The notes beneath the pieces are model-generated. The model saw nothing but the letters and a program-made list of their open reading frames with translations, made no database searches and was not told the origin of the DNA. Positions 22,226-34,718 of a DNA stretch of 64,000 bases are shown in pieces. Position numbers and translations under genes: made by a program. Source of the stretch: Aureobasidium sp. EXF-3400. Lineage: Eukaryota > Ascomycota > Dothideomycetes > Dothideales > Saccotheciaceae. The stretch covers positions 1-64,000 of the forward strand of contig SWBL01000043.1 in NCBI GenBank assembly GCA_024195585.1, given 5' to 3'. Within the stretch, counting starts at the first letter, position 1. Each line of letters starts with the position of its first letter.

Positions 22226-25200
22226 TGTGGGAGGGTACAAGGAAGTCGAAGGTGGCTGTGACACTAACCTGGAGCGATCGCTGAGGTTGCAACATACACA
22301 TTTGTCAGTGATGCCGAGAGGTAGACATGAAAGTCGTGGTCAAGATGTTCAGGCTCCGAGGGTGGTTAGTTAGGCATAGAAGTAGTGGAATGAACAAGCT
22401 TTTCTTCAGATCTGCGCGTTGGGAAGCGCATTTGAAGTCTTCCTGCTCGGACAATCGCCGGAGTATAGGACTATCCAAGACGGGTTTTATCAAGGGATAA
22501 CTAAACTGAATTGCTAGTAGTCTCCGGTCTGTAATATTATGGCATTTGTGGTACACTGGTTAAATCCCTATGTTTCGCAACGAGGCTGGAGGATTGCCAA
22601 TGACAAAGACTTTGATTGTTCAGCTTGTGGCCTAGTCACACTCTCATGAGAGCCGAGATATGGAATACAGAGCGAAGAATGTTATGTTGGAATTGTGGAC
22701 CAAGCAAGACTCATGGTAAAACAAGACATTGCCTGCAACAGAGGAAAGGACGATTCGGCTCGAATCGTTCGTATGAGGTTGACCCATCTATGCTGTCAGG
22801 TGCGCTTGGCGAATGTCGATCAGCTTCTGGAAATAGTATGGAGATGTGATGAATGTTTCTCTTAGCCTGAGGTCGCGAGATTTCGGTCGACCGACGCCAC
22901 AGCATGGTGACGATTCACGTCAAATGTCACAACGATTGGCTTGGGTCTTGTTCTATGTATTGGTGGTCCAGTCAAGGTCTGCTTGTATCGGCAACTCTTG
23001 CCATCAGTTGGATTGAAGCGTGGGCTGTGCTTTGACCAAGGTTCAACGCTGCTCTCAAGCGGAGTTGATACTCCCATTCTAAGAACTCACCAGTTCTGAT
23101 GGGCAACGGGACTCTTGAGTCCAGACGCTTCTCAATGGGGCAGATCAAGATCCAGCTAGTGCGGGAACACATGGAACTGACGACGATACATGGCTAGATT
23201 GCACAATTCTTGATCTGACGGGCTATGGAACTGCAGATCGAACAACCTCTGATCGTAGAGAGGACACATTTTACTTCCGACATTATGTTCACACGAGTAG
23301 AAGAGTGATTATGTCATTGCTTCCGAGAGGCAATGTAGCTTGACTTGTATGTTTGACGACGTCGTACTTGCAAAAGTTCGTGTGCCGGTGGGCGAGTTGC
23401 ATAAGCTTTACTGACTTCGCTTAAAGAGACGATGATCAACCGCTAATAGTTGCTAGTCGACAAACATCATGGCCTTGATTACATATCAGTGTCATTCTCC
23501 TCCGTCCCATCTCCATATTCTTTTGGCGTGTAGAATTATTTGTTAGTCTGTCAACTTTCTATAAGGTGATGCAAAGTGCGAAATATTGGGACAACCCGAT
23601 CGGGTGGAGTTTGAGAGTGAAGTGAAAAATGCCGTGAGATACTACTTCTACAAGCCTGGAGACAGAGGGACCGATATAAATTGAAGGCATGTAATAGCAT
23701 TCTGATATTTGCAGTACTGGATCCTGACAGCCACGAAGCCAGAAGATGTGAGTGCAAACCATGTGATTTGATAGTTGCTTATCATTTAGATCACATCCGT
23801 GCTTGACTGTCGTGTGGGGTCGCGCACCTAGTCTTTCGGCGCCATCTTGCCTAAACAAGTGACATCTGGGCTAGCCGTTGCTTCAATGGCGAGTGCCTGA
23901 GGAGATGAGATCATGAAGCAGGGTGACACTTACAACCCGAACTGTATTCTGAGTTCCATACAACACCCAAGTTGTTAGAAGGTGCGATCAGCGGCGTCAC
24001 GACAACCAGCTCTCTCGACAATGCAATGACAAGAGAATCATCTGAATTTTGAAGGTTCCCATCACCGCTGAGGCTGTGACCGCTCCTCCCTGAGGTGGTT
24101 GTTCCAAGAGCATGTCACTGAACAATCGATTTAAAAAGTCTTGAACTTTCCTCATAACTCGAAGATCCGGAACCATGCGAACGTATGTGTGTCTCGACAT
24201 CTCCGCAGATCTTTCTACTCTGAGCGGTGCCGACTACAGCCAGCCCGGAGACGTTCGGCGGAGTGCCGAAAGCGAATACGAAGTGCCTACTCCAAACTCG
24301 ACCCCAGATGTCTATATGTTCACTTTCTCCGGCTTCTTATTCAAGACTCTATTGACAACATCTGTCAAGTAAAATAATCAGTTCTGGCAGGATTAAATGT
24401 TTGCTCTAACGTCCTTGAGTCGCACAACTGAATTTTCACGTCTGGCTAGTCTCGGCATATAGAGACGTTCCTTGCGGCCGAACGAGTTCAAACCGTTGTC
24501 AACGTCCTCTAGTCTTCTCAAGCATGCTGTTTCACTCAACTCATTCTGGTCAGCAATATTCCCTACACCCCTCTGGTCGATGATGGGACTTGGGCACAAC
24601 TTCTCTCCCAGATAGAGTTCGACGAACTTCAACCACGGCCGCAAGAGCTAGTATCATTTGTCCCTCTCCGATTCAGTCTCGATGGCCGGCTCAAGCTGAT
24701 ATTGATCATGCCTCATCACTGATACTGTGCCAAGAGCCGGTGATAGGGCCGCTGTCCAATAGTCGCAGTTTCTCAATTTGTCCGACATGTCTCAAATCCT
24801 TTGCGATATCTCCTTCTCTTGACACAGGTGTCACCTTTCAAAACGAATCGGCCTCGGCTCTTTTCCTAAACAAAAAGCGCTGATTGGCCTTCCTCGACGG
24901 TATTTGAGACTTCTTCGCTTGCTCCCTGTTCGGTCCACGGCAGAAAACGATATTTCCGCGTAATATTCTCGTCTACCACTGCCTGACATCAGCAATATCG
25001 CGAAATAATCGTTTTGCAGAATTAGTATACGCAGACGTGGCTGAAGCCACATACATACCCCTTGTCGACCTGGAACCAGGTTCTTGGGTTCCGTTCCGAG
25101 TCGTACCAAACACATATAGACGGTCTAGACACCTTCAGCTTGGAACTGTTATACCGCTTCTTTCCTGTCACTTCAGTCAAATTCTCAGATTTTCCACGAC

Positions 25201-25298
25201 GTCTCTGCACCTTGACCACGATTCCTTCCAACAATCACAGGACACACCGCTGGTCTCGAGTATTCCTTTGATGTTTGTTACTGTCAACACCTAGCAAC
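22226..25298. other. Long intergenic stretch, no gene seen
   Basis: About 3.1 kb without a convincing gene. All open frames are under about 100 codons and lack motifs. No reverse transcriptase, transposase or terminal repeat signature was visible by eye. Confidence 0.45.
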
Positions 25299-26499
25299 AT
25301 GGATGGTTCGAATGGCTTCCTCTCACATCGCGACACCACGATGCATAGCAAGGAGTTTCTGGCGCAAGACTTGGTTCCATCAATACTCGGCTTTACCGGC
25401 TTCTTTTGCTTCTTGTCTCTTATCATCATAGCACTTCGCCTATATGCGCGCGCTTTCATGGTACGGCGTCTAGGTTGGGAAGACCTTTTAATCTTCATCA
25501 CTGCGCTCTTCGTTCTGGGCTGCTGGATTTGCTTTGTCGGCGAGTCAAAAACTGGAGTCCTTGGCCGACACATGGAGACTGTCACGACACCACAATATGA
25601 GCTTTTCCTGTTGTGGACATTTCCGCACCAACTCTTTATTTCGCTCGGCAATGGAACGTTCAAATGTAGCGTTGGCTTCTTCCTGATTCGAGTGGGTACG
25701 AAGAGATGGGGTCGATGGGTTCTATATGGTCTAATGTGTAAGTTGGGAACATGGTTGATTGATATGTGGTTCATAACTGACTGATGTAGTGTTCATCACC
25801 ATCTCCTCCTTGGTATATGGCTCAACACTCTTTTGGTCGTGTATCCCGCTGCGAGCAAACTGGCATTTTGACGAACAGAAAAATGCAAAGATGATCTCGA
25901 ACAAGGTGTGGATGGGTCTTGCCATGTGGAACAGCGTCGCAAACATGTTGACGGACAGCATCCTTGCTTTTTTTCCCATGCCCATTGTACTCAGGATGAA
26001 GGTGTCGACTTCCAAGAAGGTCGCGCTTGTTGTCGCATTGAGCCTGGGATGGTTGACAGTTGTGTGTGGAGCAGTCAAAACATGGGTCATGTGGAACTAT
26101 TTTACTGCCAACGACAAGTACTACAAGGATCTGTACTTCGTGTGGTGCTTCATGGAAATGAGCGTTGGATCCATCGCGGCGTCAGTACCATTGTTGCAAC
26201 CACTTGTCAACAGAATCCGCCGCTCTTCTTCCTCCAGAAACGACAGCGGAAAGGTCGTCTTGATGCCGCTACCAGGGGCAATGCCAGCGACACCACCTCA
26301 AGTCAAAATGCGACGGCCGATAATTACGTGGACAGGTATGGGTTTCACCTCATTCCAAGATGGCGAAGAGTTCAAGTACGATGATCCGGAACGAAGTGGT
26401 TCGAGCACGCGGTATGACATGATGGAGAGATCGGATAGCGGAACGATATTTGTAGGATACGAGGGCTCGAAAGCGTGTACGACTAGAGCGACTGCATAG
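25299..26499 (+). CDS. PTH11/rhodopsin-like seven-helix membrane protein
   Basis: A 382-aa integral membrane protein in two exons (25299-25737 and 25790-26499; 52-bp intron). The start MDGSNGFLSHRD sits just before the first hydrophobic segment (LGFTGFFCFLSLIIIALRL). Typical fungal rhodopsin-domain features follow: RLYARAFMVRRLGWEDLLIF after the first helix, IPLRANWHFDE in the loop, and LTDSILAFFPMPIVLRMKVSTSKKVALVVALSLG. The cytoplasmic tail is Ser/Arg-rich. The family includes PTH11-like putative receptors, but many members have no known ligand, and no CFEM domain is present here. The role is therefore only putative sensing at the plasma membrane. Confidence 0.85.
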
Positions 26500-27697
26500 A
26501 TGAGCGATAAGTAATGACTGAAACGACCAAGAGTACACTGAACACCATAGCGCGACGTGGTCACTGTACCAACACGAGGTGCGACAGGCTTCGCCGACGA
26601 CACTGCAGATGGTGTCGATGCGCTAAGCTACAGACATCGAGCGCATCAGCGAATACAGCCATTGATGGTCGTCACCAGTATACTCGCGTTGGGAGTGACT
26701 CCTGACTGTGCCTGAGGACGGTGAGGAAACGAGCGAACGGGCCAGGAAGCTCTCCACTCCTTCTGCCCGCAAGCCGACGTTTCCCCGTGCTCTCTCTGCT
26801 GCCGACAGATGAGAGAAAGAAGCAAATCAAGATGGATCACTCGATCTTCTCGACAGCGCAGGACACGAGTATGGGTTGATGCTCTCAGCACGTCGATGGA
26901 AGCCTTGCCACGATCTTTCACTCCAAATGCCTCCGTAGCGACACGCTTGAACAACACGTTGCGATACCCCTTCAGCGGTCGAAGACGTGGCAGCTCGAGA
27001 AAGAGAAGGAAGACACCCAGGCCGAGCTTGATACTGGCCCTCGAACATGATCCGATCTCACCCCATAACGCAGACCAGGCTTCAATAGACGCGTCAGGTC
27101 ACTTTCTCCGAGACTTGTCGCGGAGATTCAGAGAAGTTGGACTTGATCGTGTCGACATTTCCGGAGTCGTGCCACACTGCCGAGCTTTGCACTTAGCGAC
27201 TTGACATCTTGCTTTGCAGAGTCATCTTTGTCCTGCACAACACTTTGATCCACGATGACCAGTCGGGATAGCCGCTTGCTTGCTGAGATTCGTCCAAGAC
27301 ATAGAGGTCATGATCCTCTCAAACACGCAGATTGCTCAAGTAGGGCGGAGTGGATGCGTCTGGACAATTCAAATTCTCCTTGGTAAGTCAAGCGAGTATG
27401 TTTATGCTGCTTACCGCCCTCGAACGTCTATCGTAGTCTTGTGCTATGCACTGCCAACTAGTAAGTCGGCGATTTCACTTAAGCCATTTACCCCAGACTC
27501 TTTCATATCGCACTGCGCTGTCATCATGCAGGTGGTCAACCTGCAAGCCGCAGCTACTGGATCCCGAGGTGTAATGTCTTCTACTCCGGAGAAGTTGTCT
27601 TCTCACTCCCCTCATCTCTCTCGATTCATTGCTTCAGTTTTCACGTTCCTTCTCTATTTTCTGGACACTGTTCACACTCGCTTTGCCATTTGAATTG
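26500..27697. other. Intergenic, no gene seen
   Basis: About 1.2 kb. The 131-codon plus-strand frame at 26809-27204 is Arg/Ser-rich and low in complexity and is judged random. Confidence 0.45.
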
Positions 27698-29141
27698 ATG
27701 GCTCGAGACCTCTTTCGCTTGCTTGCACTCTTGATTCTCCATATCGTCAGTGCAGCCAGCCATAACCGCAGCATAGTAGGTTTCCTAGTAAAGACTACAA
27801 GCGGCCTCATCATCGGACATGTTTCGAGGAACCGCTCTCAAAAGACTGTCCTGCAAATACAGCCCCTCCTTTGACCTACTCAGGCTTGACAGCAACCGGC
27901 CGCCGCGTTTACGTGAACTTTGTCGATCAGGTTGGGAATCCTCAGAGCGAAGATTGTCTGGCTTTGAACATCTGGACCAAAGCAACCACAAATCCCAAGC
28001 CAAAGGCGGTGCTGCTCTGGATTCATGGTGGACAATACACTATCCCTGGCACCCATAGCTTGTTTTATCAGGGTCAATATCTTGCAGATCAGGAAGATGT
28101 CATTGTCGTGACCATTAACCAACGTATTAACATCTTCGGCTACCCAGGTGCGCCAGGCGAAACGCAAAATCTTGGACTGCTCGATCATCGCATGGCCATT
28201 GAATGGGTGCGCGACAATATCGCAGGGTTTGGTGGTGATCCGCATCGCATCACATTGTTTGGTCAAAGTGCTGGTGGCGGTGCTATCGATTTCTACGCTT
28301 ACGCTTGGAAGAAGGAGCCCATTGTCGCTGGCTTGGTCTCCCAGTCGGGTACAGCGCTGATCTTTGCGATCAATTCGCCCAACATGTCGGCCAAGTACTG
28401 GTATACAGAAGCGAGCTATCTCGGCTGCAGCGATTCTGGCAATGTTATGTCTTGCATGCGCAACAGGAATTTCACCGATATCCTCAAGGCTGCGGCTAAA
28501 GTGCCTTATGAGCCAACAACAACGCTATACCAACCCGCCTTCCATCCCACCGTCGACAATGAAACCGTGTTCGCCGACTATGCTTTCCCATCCGCCAATG
28601 GCAGTTTTGCTAAATTCCCTATCTGGCTGGCGATGTCGACTACGAAGCAGATTTCTACAAACTGGCTGCTTGGGCGATCAACAAGACTTTGACACCTGCT
28701 CAGTGGGATGATTTCAACCTCGCTGGTTTTACTTGTCCCACTGGCACCGAAACTGCTAATCGTGCAAAGTATAATGTGCCTGCTTGGCGATACAGGTACT
28801 TTGGCGACTGGGAGAATTTGCGCTTATATCCTGGAAGTAGAGCCTACCATGGCACCGAAATCACGATGATCTTTGGGACTGGGGAAGATGTTAGTGGATT
28901 ACCAGACTCGGCGGCGCAGGATGAGGTGTTGAGGTATATGATCAAGGCTTGAGCAACATTTGCACGCACTCCTGCGAGAGGATTGGAGGAGATGGGGTGG
29001 CCGAAGTATGAGCCTTGCAAATCGACCCTTGCGAGGTTGGCGTACGACAACATGACTACACCGTCGTTCGTCGATCCGGCCGTTTACGATGCAAAGTGTC
29101 TGGTGGTAGATGTTCCGAGTCCAGCTCTCGGTGCTTTCTGA
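27698..29141 (+). pseudogene. Type B carboxylesterase pseudogene
   Basis: A secreted type B carboxylesterase/lipase gene with several lesions. From the ATG at 27698 a signal peptide (MARDLFRLLALLILHIVSA) leads into the usual start (TTSGLIIGHVSRNRS). The next family block, normally a YLGIPYA...LRF-type stretch, is missing and the frame changes near 27860. The core is intact: SEDCLALNIWT, WIHGGQY, the nucleophile elbow G-Q-S-A-G-G with its serine, and VNFVDQ upstream. A one-base frameshift at about 28617-28621 separates SANGSFAKFP from YLAGDVDYEADFYKLAAWA. A TGA at 28950-28952 stands where the family has Trp (KAWATFA), and coding-like sequence then continues to 29141. Three independent breaks make loss of function near certain. 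Confidence 0.85.
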
Positions 29142-29289
29142 CATCTCGCAGTCTCCAATGAATTACTCATCGGGTTGAATATGGCACATGCGTGGAACGG
29201 CAAGGGGTATAGAATCAACATGAGTTCATTAAGATATTTCATAACCAAAAGATCGCTCGACATGGATATTCATCATCATCGTCAGTTAT

Positions 29290-30325
29290 TTAGCCCTGCA
29301 TCTCGATACCGCCGGTACCGTGAATACACTCGCCAGTGAAATAAGAACCAAGAGGGGAAGCCAATTGAACGTAGGCGGTGGCGATCTCAATGGGCATACC
29401 AGTCCTGTTCAAGGGTGCCATGCCCACGCCGACGTTCTTCATGCCCTCAGCGGGTACGTTGGCAGTAGCGGGTTGGAGAGGAGTCCAGCTGTGATTGTGT
29501 TAGTTGGTTGAACAATCGACGGTGAAGAGAACAACTTACATAATTCCAGGTGCGACGGCGTTGACTCTGATGCCTCTGGGTGCCTGCTGCTTGGCGAGTG
29601 CGCGAGTGAAGGTGACAATTGCGCCCTTTGTGGAGCTGTAATCAATCTTTGATGGGTCGCCCATGTATGCGAGGACGGAGGCCGAGTTGACGATGTTGTC
29701 GCCGCGCTTCATGTGTTGGAGGGCGTACTTGCTCAAGGCCATCATCTGTGGGCATAGAGTCAGTGTGTGTTACATGACGATGAACAAATCCATGACATAC
29801 CTGGATGATGTTGGTCTGGAAAGTCTTGGTGACGGTCGAGATGTCAATTTCTCTGTGGTCCTCGCACGACTCCTGCATGGAAGCGTTGTTGACAAGGACA
29901 TTGAGCTTGCCAAAGACCTTGATGTGCTCGTCGATGGCGGCCTTGCAGTTGGCCTCCTCCTTGAGGTCGTACTGCATGCCGTGACCCTTACGACCAGCCT
30001 TTTCAATTTGCTTGATGGTGTATTGTGCGTCCTCCTCTTCTTCGGGCAGATACAGGATCGAGACGTCGGCACCTTCTCTGGCCATAAGGATAGCGACGGA
30101 GCGACCGATGCCGCTATCACCACCAGTGATGAGAACAGCCTTGTCTTGGAGAAGACCTCTGCCCTCGTACTCCTTGAGGTAGGGCTTGCCTTTGTCGTCC
30201 CAGTATTCAAGTTGTGTCCAGTTGGCCTGCTCCTTCATGTCCTTGTCGAGACCGGGGCCGCCCTGCTGGTCCTGGGCTGAGATTTGCCATGTGTAGGCGA
30301 TAACGGGACCTTCTTGCTCAGACAT
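29290..30325 (-). CDS. NAD(P)-dependent short-chain dehydrogenase (YghA/glucose dehydrogenase-like)
   Basis: A 309-aa classical SDR in three exons (29801-30325, 29540-29745, 29290-29488) with introns of 55 and 51 bp; the exons sum to 930 bases. It has the N-terminal extension (ANWTQLEYWDDKGKPYLKEY) seen in the YghA/general-stress SDR group. Then come the coenzyme motif T-G-G-D-S-G-I-G-R, VNNAS, the catalytic serine in NSASVLAYMG, Y-S-S-T-K and RVNAVAPG. The C-terminus HGTGGIEMQG is near the family form. It is probably a cytosolic oxidoreductase; the substrate is not known. It shares a 272-bp divergent promoter with the gene starting at 30598. Confidence 0.93.
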
Positions 30326-30597
30326 TTTGAATATGATGAAACTCTGAAAATTCGGAAAGTGTGTTTAAGAAAGGGCAAAGCAAAAAACACAAGAGGGGCG
30401 TCGTAAAAGTACAGTGAGAGTGGATACGATGCTACTTGAACGGGTAATGCGTCAACAGAATGACATCACCGCCTGAGCTCAAGCTGGTGCTGTCATGGAG
30501 GCTCAAGCTCGCTGCGGGGCAACAGGGAACTTTTCCCGGCGGCTCCAGTCAACAAACTTCAGCCCCCTGTTCGCAACATCATTCACAGCCACATCTC

Positions 30598-32161
30598 ATG
30601 CCGTTTGCCATCTTCGACGACGTCCGTCATCTGTTGGTTAGCCATGACAATCCTGCGCGCGAGGAGGGCGACCTCGACTATGAGCGATGCGCTGCTCTGC
30701 ACAATGCCATCGTGAAACACGGCTGGACGGCGAGCGGTCGCTCTCCTGACAACCCGCCTATGGTCACTGCCTGGGAGAAAGACCCAGATGGATGGGAGCA
30801 GGATATTGACCGTCTTCATCCATCCATGGTCGAGTTTCTCAAGAGAGCGTACGACACGAATCTTCCTGAGACAGAACCGATCTACGACTTTGTCTCTAGA
30901 GAATATAAGTTCTTCTATTTTCTTGAAGGGTTGATTGGGCCTCAAGGCTACGAAGCGTACCATCTTGTTGACCTCATTGGAGAATTTCCTGGTCATTATC
31001 TGACACTGTATACGCCAAATGATCGACTGGGCTCGCATGCTCAAGGACTAATGTACGATGTCCACTTGATCACAAACGCAGAGAGCTGACGGGGGTTATA
31101 GCTACAACCAACAAACCCACGAGTGCCTGGTCAACTTTGCGAACACAGACTTCAATCCAGTGTACAAAGTGCTTCCATGGGAGCGACTTGAAACAGTCCT
31201 CAGCGTTTACATTGATATGATCGAGTCTGAGAAAGTTGTCTGTATACACAACAATGTCGAACGACCTGGTGACTTCAAGCTGATAGACCTGGGAGGGGGC
31301 GCTGGACAGCAATGGCGATCAACGCAAGATCGACCAGATGCAATATTCGTAGATCCGATCACCGGAGTCACCCGACACGAAGACGCCATGTTCGGACCTT
31401 GGATCGTCCAAACGCACACCGAAGAAGTGCTGAAGGAGTGCCTTCGAACTTGGGATTCGCTTGTCCAAGCCATCGAAGAAAAGATGCCGACAGCTCCAGG
31501 CGTTGATACACAGCCGGAGTATGGCCTGGCCAACGAAGAACTACTCGAGTCAGCTGGAATCACCGAAGATTTTCCCAAACAGGTTCTATTGCGTGCCCGG
31601 AAACCTCGATTCAACTTTATTGCGCCTGGGCTTCGGCTGCTGACATCCGAAGAAATTGTCAAACAGCCGTTCAAGAGCATGATGGCGAGGCAGGCCGATT
31701 TGCAAATCCGGAAGAGGATGCCGATTCTTTTGTTCAGGGGCGATGACACTTGCAAAGCATCTCAGTGGTTCCCCCATCCATACAAAGAGGCCGGCGATAT
31801 TCCTACAGGACTATATCTCGAAGGTTGGACGCAAGATGACTTAGTTCCCTTCACAGACGCAACAAGACTGCTGTTACCTTTCACAATTGGCGGCGAAGAT
31901 ACTTGGGCACGGACTGCCAACAACGTATCGATTGATGGCACGCACGATGACCTCTACCAGATTGGCGTAAATCCATTCGCTTCCTATCATGGCGTTTCCT
32001 TGCTTGCGGTGTTGCAAAACTTCTATGCGCACATATATCAAGGCGATTGGTCCGTAGATGAAAACGGAGTCAGTGGCACTATCGACACGTTCCGCGAAGC
32101 GGAGGATGAGGAGCATTGGGAAAAGTACGTCGTACCGATGGGGCCCGGGGAATATTGGTAG
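30598..32161 (+). CDS. Conserved-looking protein of unknown function, 504 aa
   Basis: Two exons, 30598-31052 and 31102-32161, with a 49-bp intron; total 1515 bases in frame. The start MPFAIFDDVRHLLVSHDNPAREEGDL is the first ATG that begins compact globular sequence; an in-frame ATG at 30460 adds only low-complexity residues. The protein is Trp- and acid-rich, has no signal peptide and no obvious membrane segment. Notable blocks are HYLTLYTPNDRLGSHAQGL, FVDPITGVTRHEDAMFGPWI and FASYHGVSLLAVLQNFYAHIY. I do not recognise the family. It is divergent from an SDR oxidoreductase with only 272 bp between the two starts, so co-expression is plausible. Confidence 0.8.
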
Positions 32162-32227
32162 TCAGACATTTTCGAGTCGTGGTTGTTGACATCTTCACTT
32201 CACGTTGCGTCAGTTTTTTGAAGGGCG

Positions 32228-32557
32228 TCAGATTGGCATGAGAAGCCCTGCCATCCGGTATTCTGCCTGCTCCGGGTACGATTCAGGAATCGCGAATTTG
32301 TGAAAGGACGGAACAACAACGACTATAAGTATGAGACCCGGAATCGGGACCAGTAAGGCTATGAGAATTATCTTAACAGTTCGTTCTCGAAGCGAAAACG
32401 AGACCATAGACTTGCAACCGTTGAGGCTTGACCATTGGCGTGCCCGCGCAAAGGCCCACTGCGGCTTATAATGATCAAACGGACTTATAATATCCATCAT
32501 TTCCCATGATCCTCCTGCTCCCTCGAGTTTCTGGCTCATGGTGCACTTTCCCAGCAT
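32228..32557 (-). CDS. Possible small single-pass membrane protein
   Basis: A 109-codon frame with an ATG at 32557. A polar N-terminal half is followed by one strong hydrophobic segment (IILIALLVPIPGLILIVVVV) and a short polar tail. It ends convergently 67 bp from the stop of the 504-aa gene. No homology is recognised, and a frame of this length with one hydrophobic run can occur by chance. Confidence 0.35.
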   Translation of the reverse strand: MLGKCTMSQKLEGAGGSWEMMDIISPFDHYKPQWAFARARQWSSLNGCKSMVSFSLRERTVKIILIALLVPIPGLILIVVVVPSFHKFAIPESYPEQAEYRMAGLLMPI

Positions 32558-33181
32558 TCGTTCGAAACATCTCCAGATGCAGGAGTCGTGCTATCGAAAG
32601 AAGGAAGGGGCGCGTCACGGTCCGGGGGTCGTTTGCCGGTCGCGGATCAACGGTAGAGTAAGCTGGACATGACTCGATGTATGATTAGGATCTTGGTCTT
32701 CCTTATCATACACGCATAGGGTTAACTGTAATTCTTGACTCGTTCTAAGTCACATTCTGAATTCGCGGCTCATTCGTTGAAGAGGCTGCCGCCCGCTCTT
32801 GCTAAAGGCATGGCACTGGTATGGGTGATAGCCCTATCGTTTCATTATTCCAACGGCTCAACCTAAATGGTCTGGTTAAATGCATACCAAAATCTCCTTC
32901 AAGTCATCGGGTCTAGACAAAATTGATATGTCACCGTCACGTCAAGGTCGAGCGAACAAACGTTCATGATTTCCTCATTGGCTTCGCATTTCCTCGAAAC
33001 ATCACCGATCTTAAACTAGCATCTGGTTTTTTACCCAGCCGTGTCTCTGCCTCGGCATTGGTTTAAGGTTGGCCTTCCGTTTGAGCTTTTGGTTTGGGGC
33101 TTGCGGACATGCAGGGTCGAGAAAAGCAGATGCGCATTGACCCGGATACATGGGATATGTACCTGGAGTCTGCTCGTGGCT
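32558..33181. other. Intergenic, no gene seen
   Basis: About 0.6 kb upstream of the third PTH11-like gene; presumed promoter. Nothing else recognised. Confidence 0.45.
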
Positions 33182-34718
33182 ATGAATTTAGGTCCACCGC
33201 CCCCCAAGCCAATCGAACGGACCTTTTTCCTTGAGTCGGGCTGGCTGGGACAGATGGAGTTCAAAACTGCCATTGTAAGTCATGCAAGATCTATGCGCTG
33301 CTTCCAAGTTGTTGATGAGTTGTGTTGATTAGGTTGCTCAAGTGCTTTTGCTCGTGTTGACATTGTCAATCACTTGTCTGCGATGCTTCGTCCGACTTAG
33401 AATAGAAGCACGTGCTCTAACCCTGTCTGACTACCTAGTATGGGCGGGTTGCGTTTTCACTGTGGCATTCGTGATCTGTCAGGGCATTGCTTTGAATGCT
33501 GTACGAACACATCCTCTAGTTGATGCAACATACACAGATTCTGTGGTGTACCTCAAGGTGTGTCTTGTATGATCAACAGCAAGATTGATTCTCGGCTGAC
33601 TGTAGATGCTCAGGCGGTCTTTGCATCATGCTTCTTCTTCGACATTGGGTTGTTCATGCCCAAGGCATCCATCACAGCCTTCTACTGGTGGCTTATCCCG
33701 AAGATGTTCAAAAACTTGAGAGTTCTGTTGTTGATTGTCACCATTTACCTTGGTTTTGCTGCGACTACCTCCTTCTTTGTCGACCTCCTACTCTGTTCTC
33801 CCATCCATTATAACTGGTCATTGGACTATGATGAACAAGGTCGATCCATCTGGAATTCTTACAGGGATTTTTGGATTGAATGGATGCTCAACTTCTCAAC
33901 GGATGTCTTTCGTATGTTGAACCTCTGTATCCTCTCGGCTGCTGGAGTCTGTCACTGCTTGTTATGAAGGCACTGGGCAAGGCGCTGTGCATTCTTATTG
34001 CTTGACTACCTCACTGCAATCATAATTCATCGCGTGACAGCTTCAGCAGGTGGAGAGGACAAGTCCGACTGATCAATATATGCTAACGTGTCAATAGTCT
34101 TCTGCATCCCCTTCTTCATCATCAAATCGCTCAAACTGCGTCAAAGGCAAAAGTTCGGCTTGATTGGGGTGTTTTCGCTCGGCCTCATCACTATGGCTAT
34201 CAGCTTCGCACGCTTCATGACTTATACGGTGTCGGACTATGACTTGGGCGACAACGATGGAGGTAAAGCATCAACAAGATATCTTGCAGGTCAACTAGCA
34301 CTGACATCGAATCACTACAGCCGTCATGTGTACAGCAGAAATGTGCACCTCACTCATTGTCGCCTCGCTCCCAGGCCTCAAAGTCCTCATCACACGCGGC
34401 ATCAAGAACGCAAGTTCTACCGGCTCCAGCTCAGGCTACAACAAGCCCTCGAACACTCCCAACTCCCAGAGCCGTATCGCAAATCTCTCTTCTCGCCTGT
34501 CTCGACCGGCGAAACGACCTTCATTCGATGATTCAGAGTTCGAGTTGATCTCGGTGGGCGCTTCGAACAAGCAGTTCAGTGGGAAGACGGCTTCTACGAC
34601 AGGAGATGAAGAGCTGGATGATACACAGATTACGGTGAAACATGACTTTACGGTCGAGCATGGGAGGGACAGTAAGAGAGGGTCTTATCAGAACACCACC
34701 AGTCTGCCTTTTGTATGA
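33182..34718 (+). CDS. PTH11/rhodopsin-like seven-helix membrane protein
   Basis: A 392-aa membrane protein in five exons (33182-33274, 33333-33557, 33614-33911, 34098-34262, 34321-34718), total 1179 bases in frame. The fourth-exon boundary uses an unusually long 186-bp intron for this window. The start MNLGPPPPKPIERTFF precedes the first helix (VLLLVLTLSITCLRCFVRL). Family-like blocks are RALTLSDYLVWAGCVF, CSPIHYNWSLD, NFSTDVFLFCIPFFIIKSL and RQKFGLIGVFSLGLITMAISFAR. The tail is long and Ser/Asn-rich (about the last 110 residues) and probably cytoplasmic. Ligand and role are unknown. Confidence 0.82.

Noticed and set aside
22226..25298. Possible transposon in the long gene-free stretch
   Set aside because: No transposase, reverse transcriptase, terminal repeats or target duplication could be seen by eye.
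26809..27204. 131-codon Arg/Ser-rich plus-strand frame
   Set aside because: Low complexity, no domain, no introns or signals, overlapped by other equally long frames.
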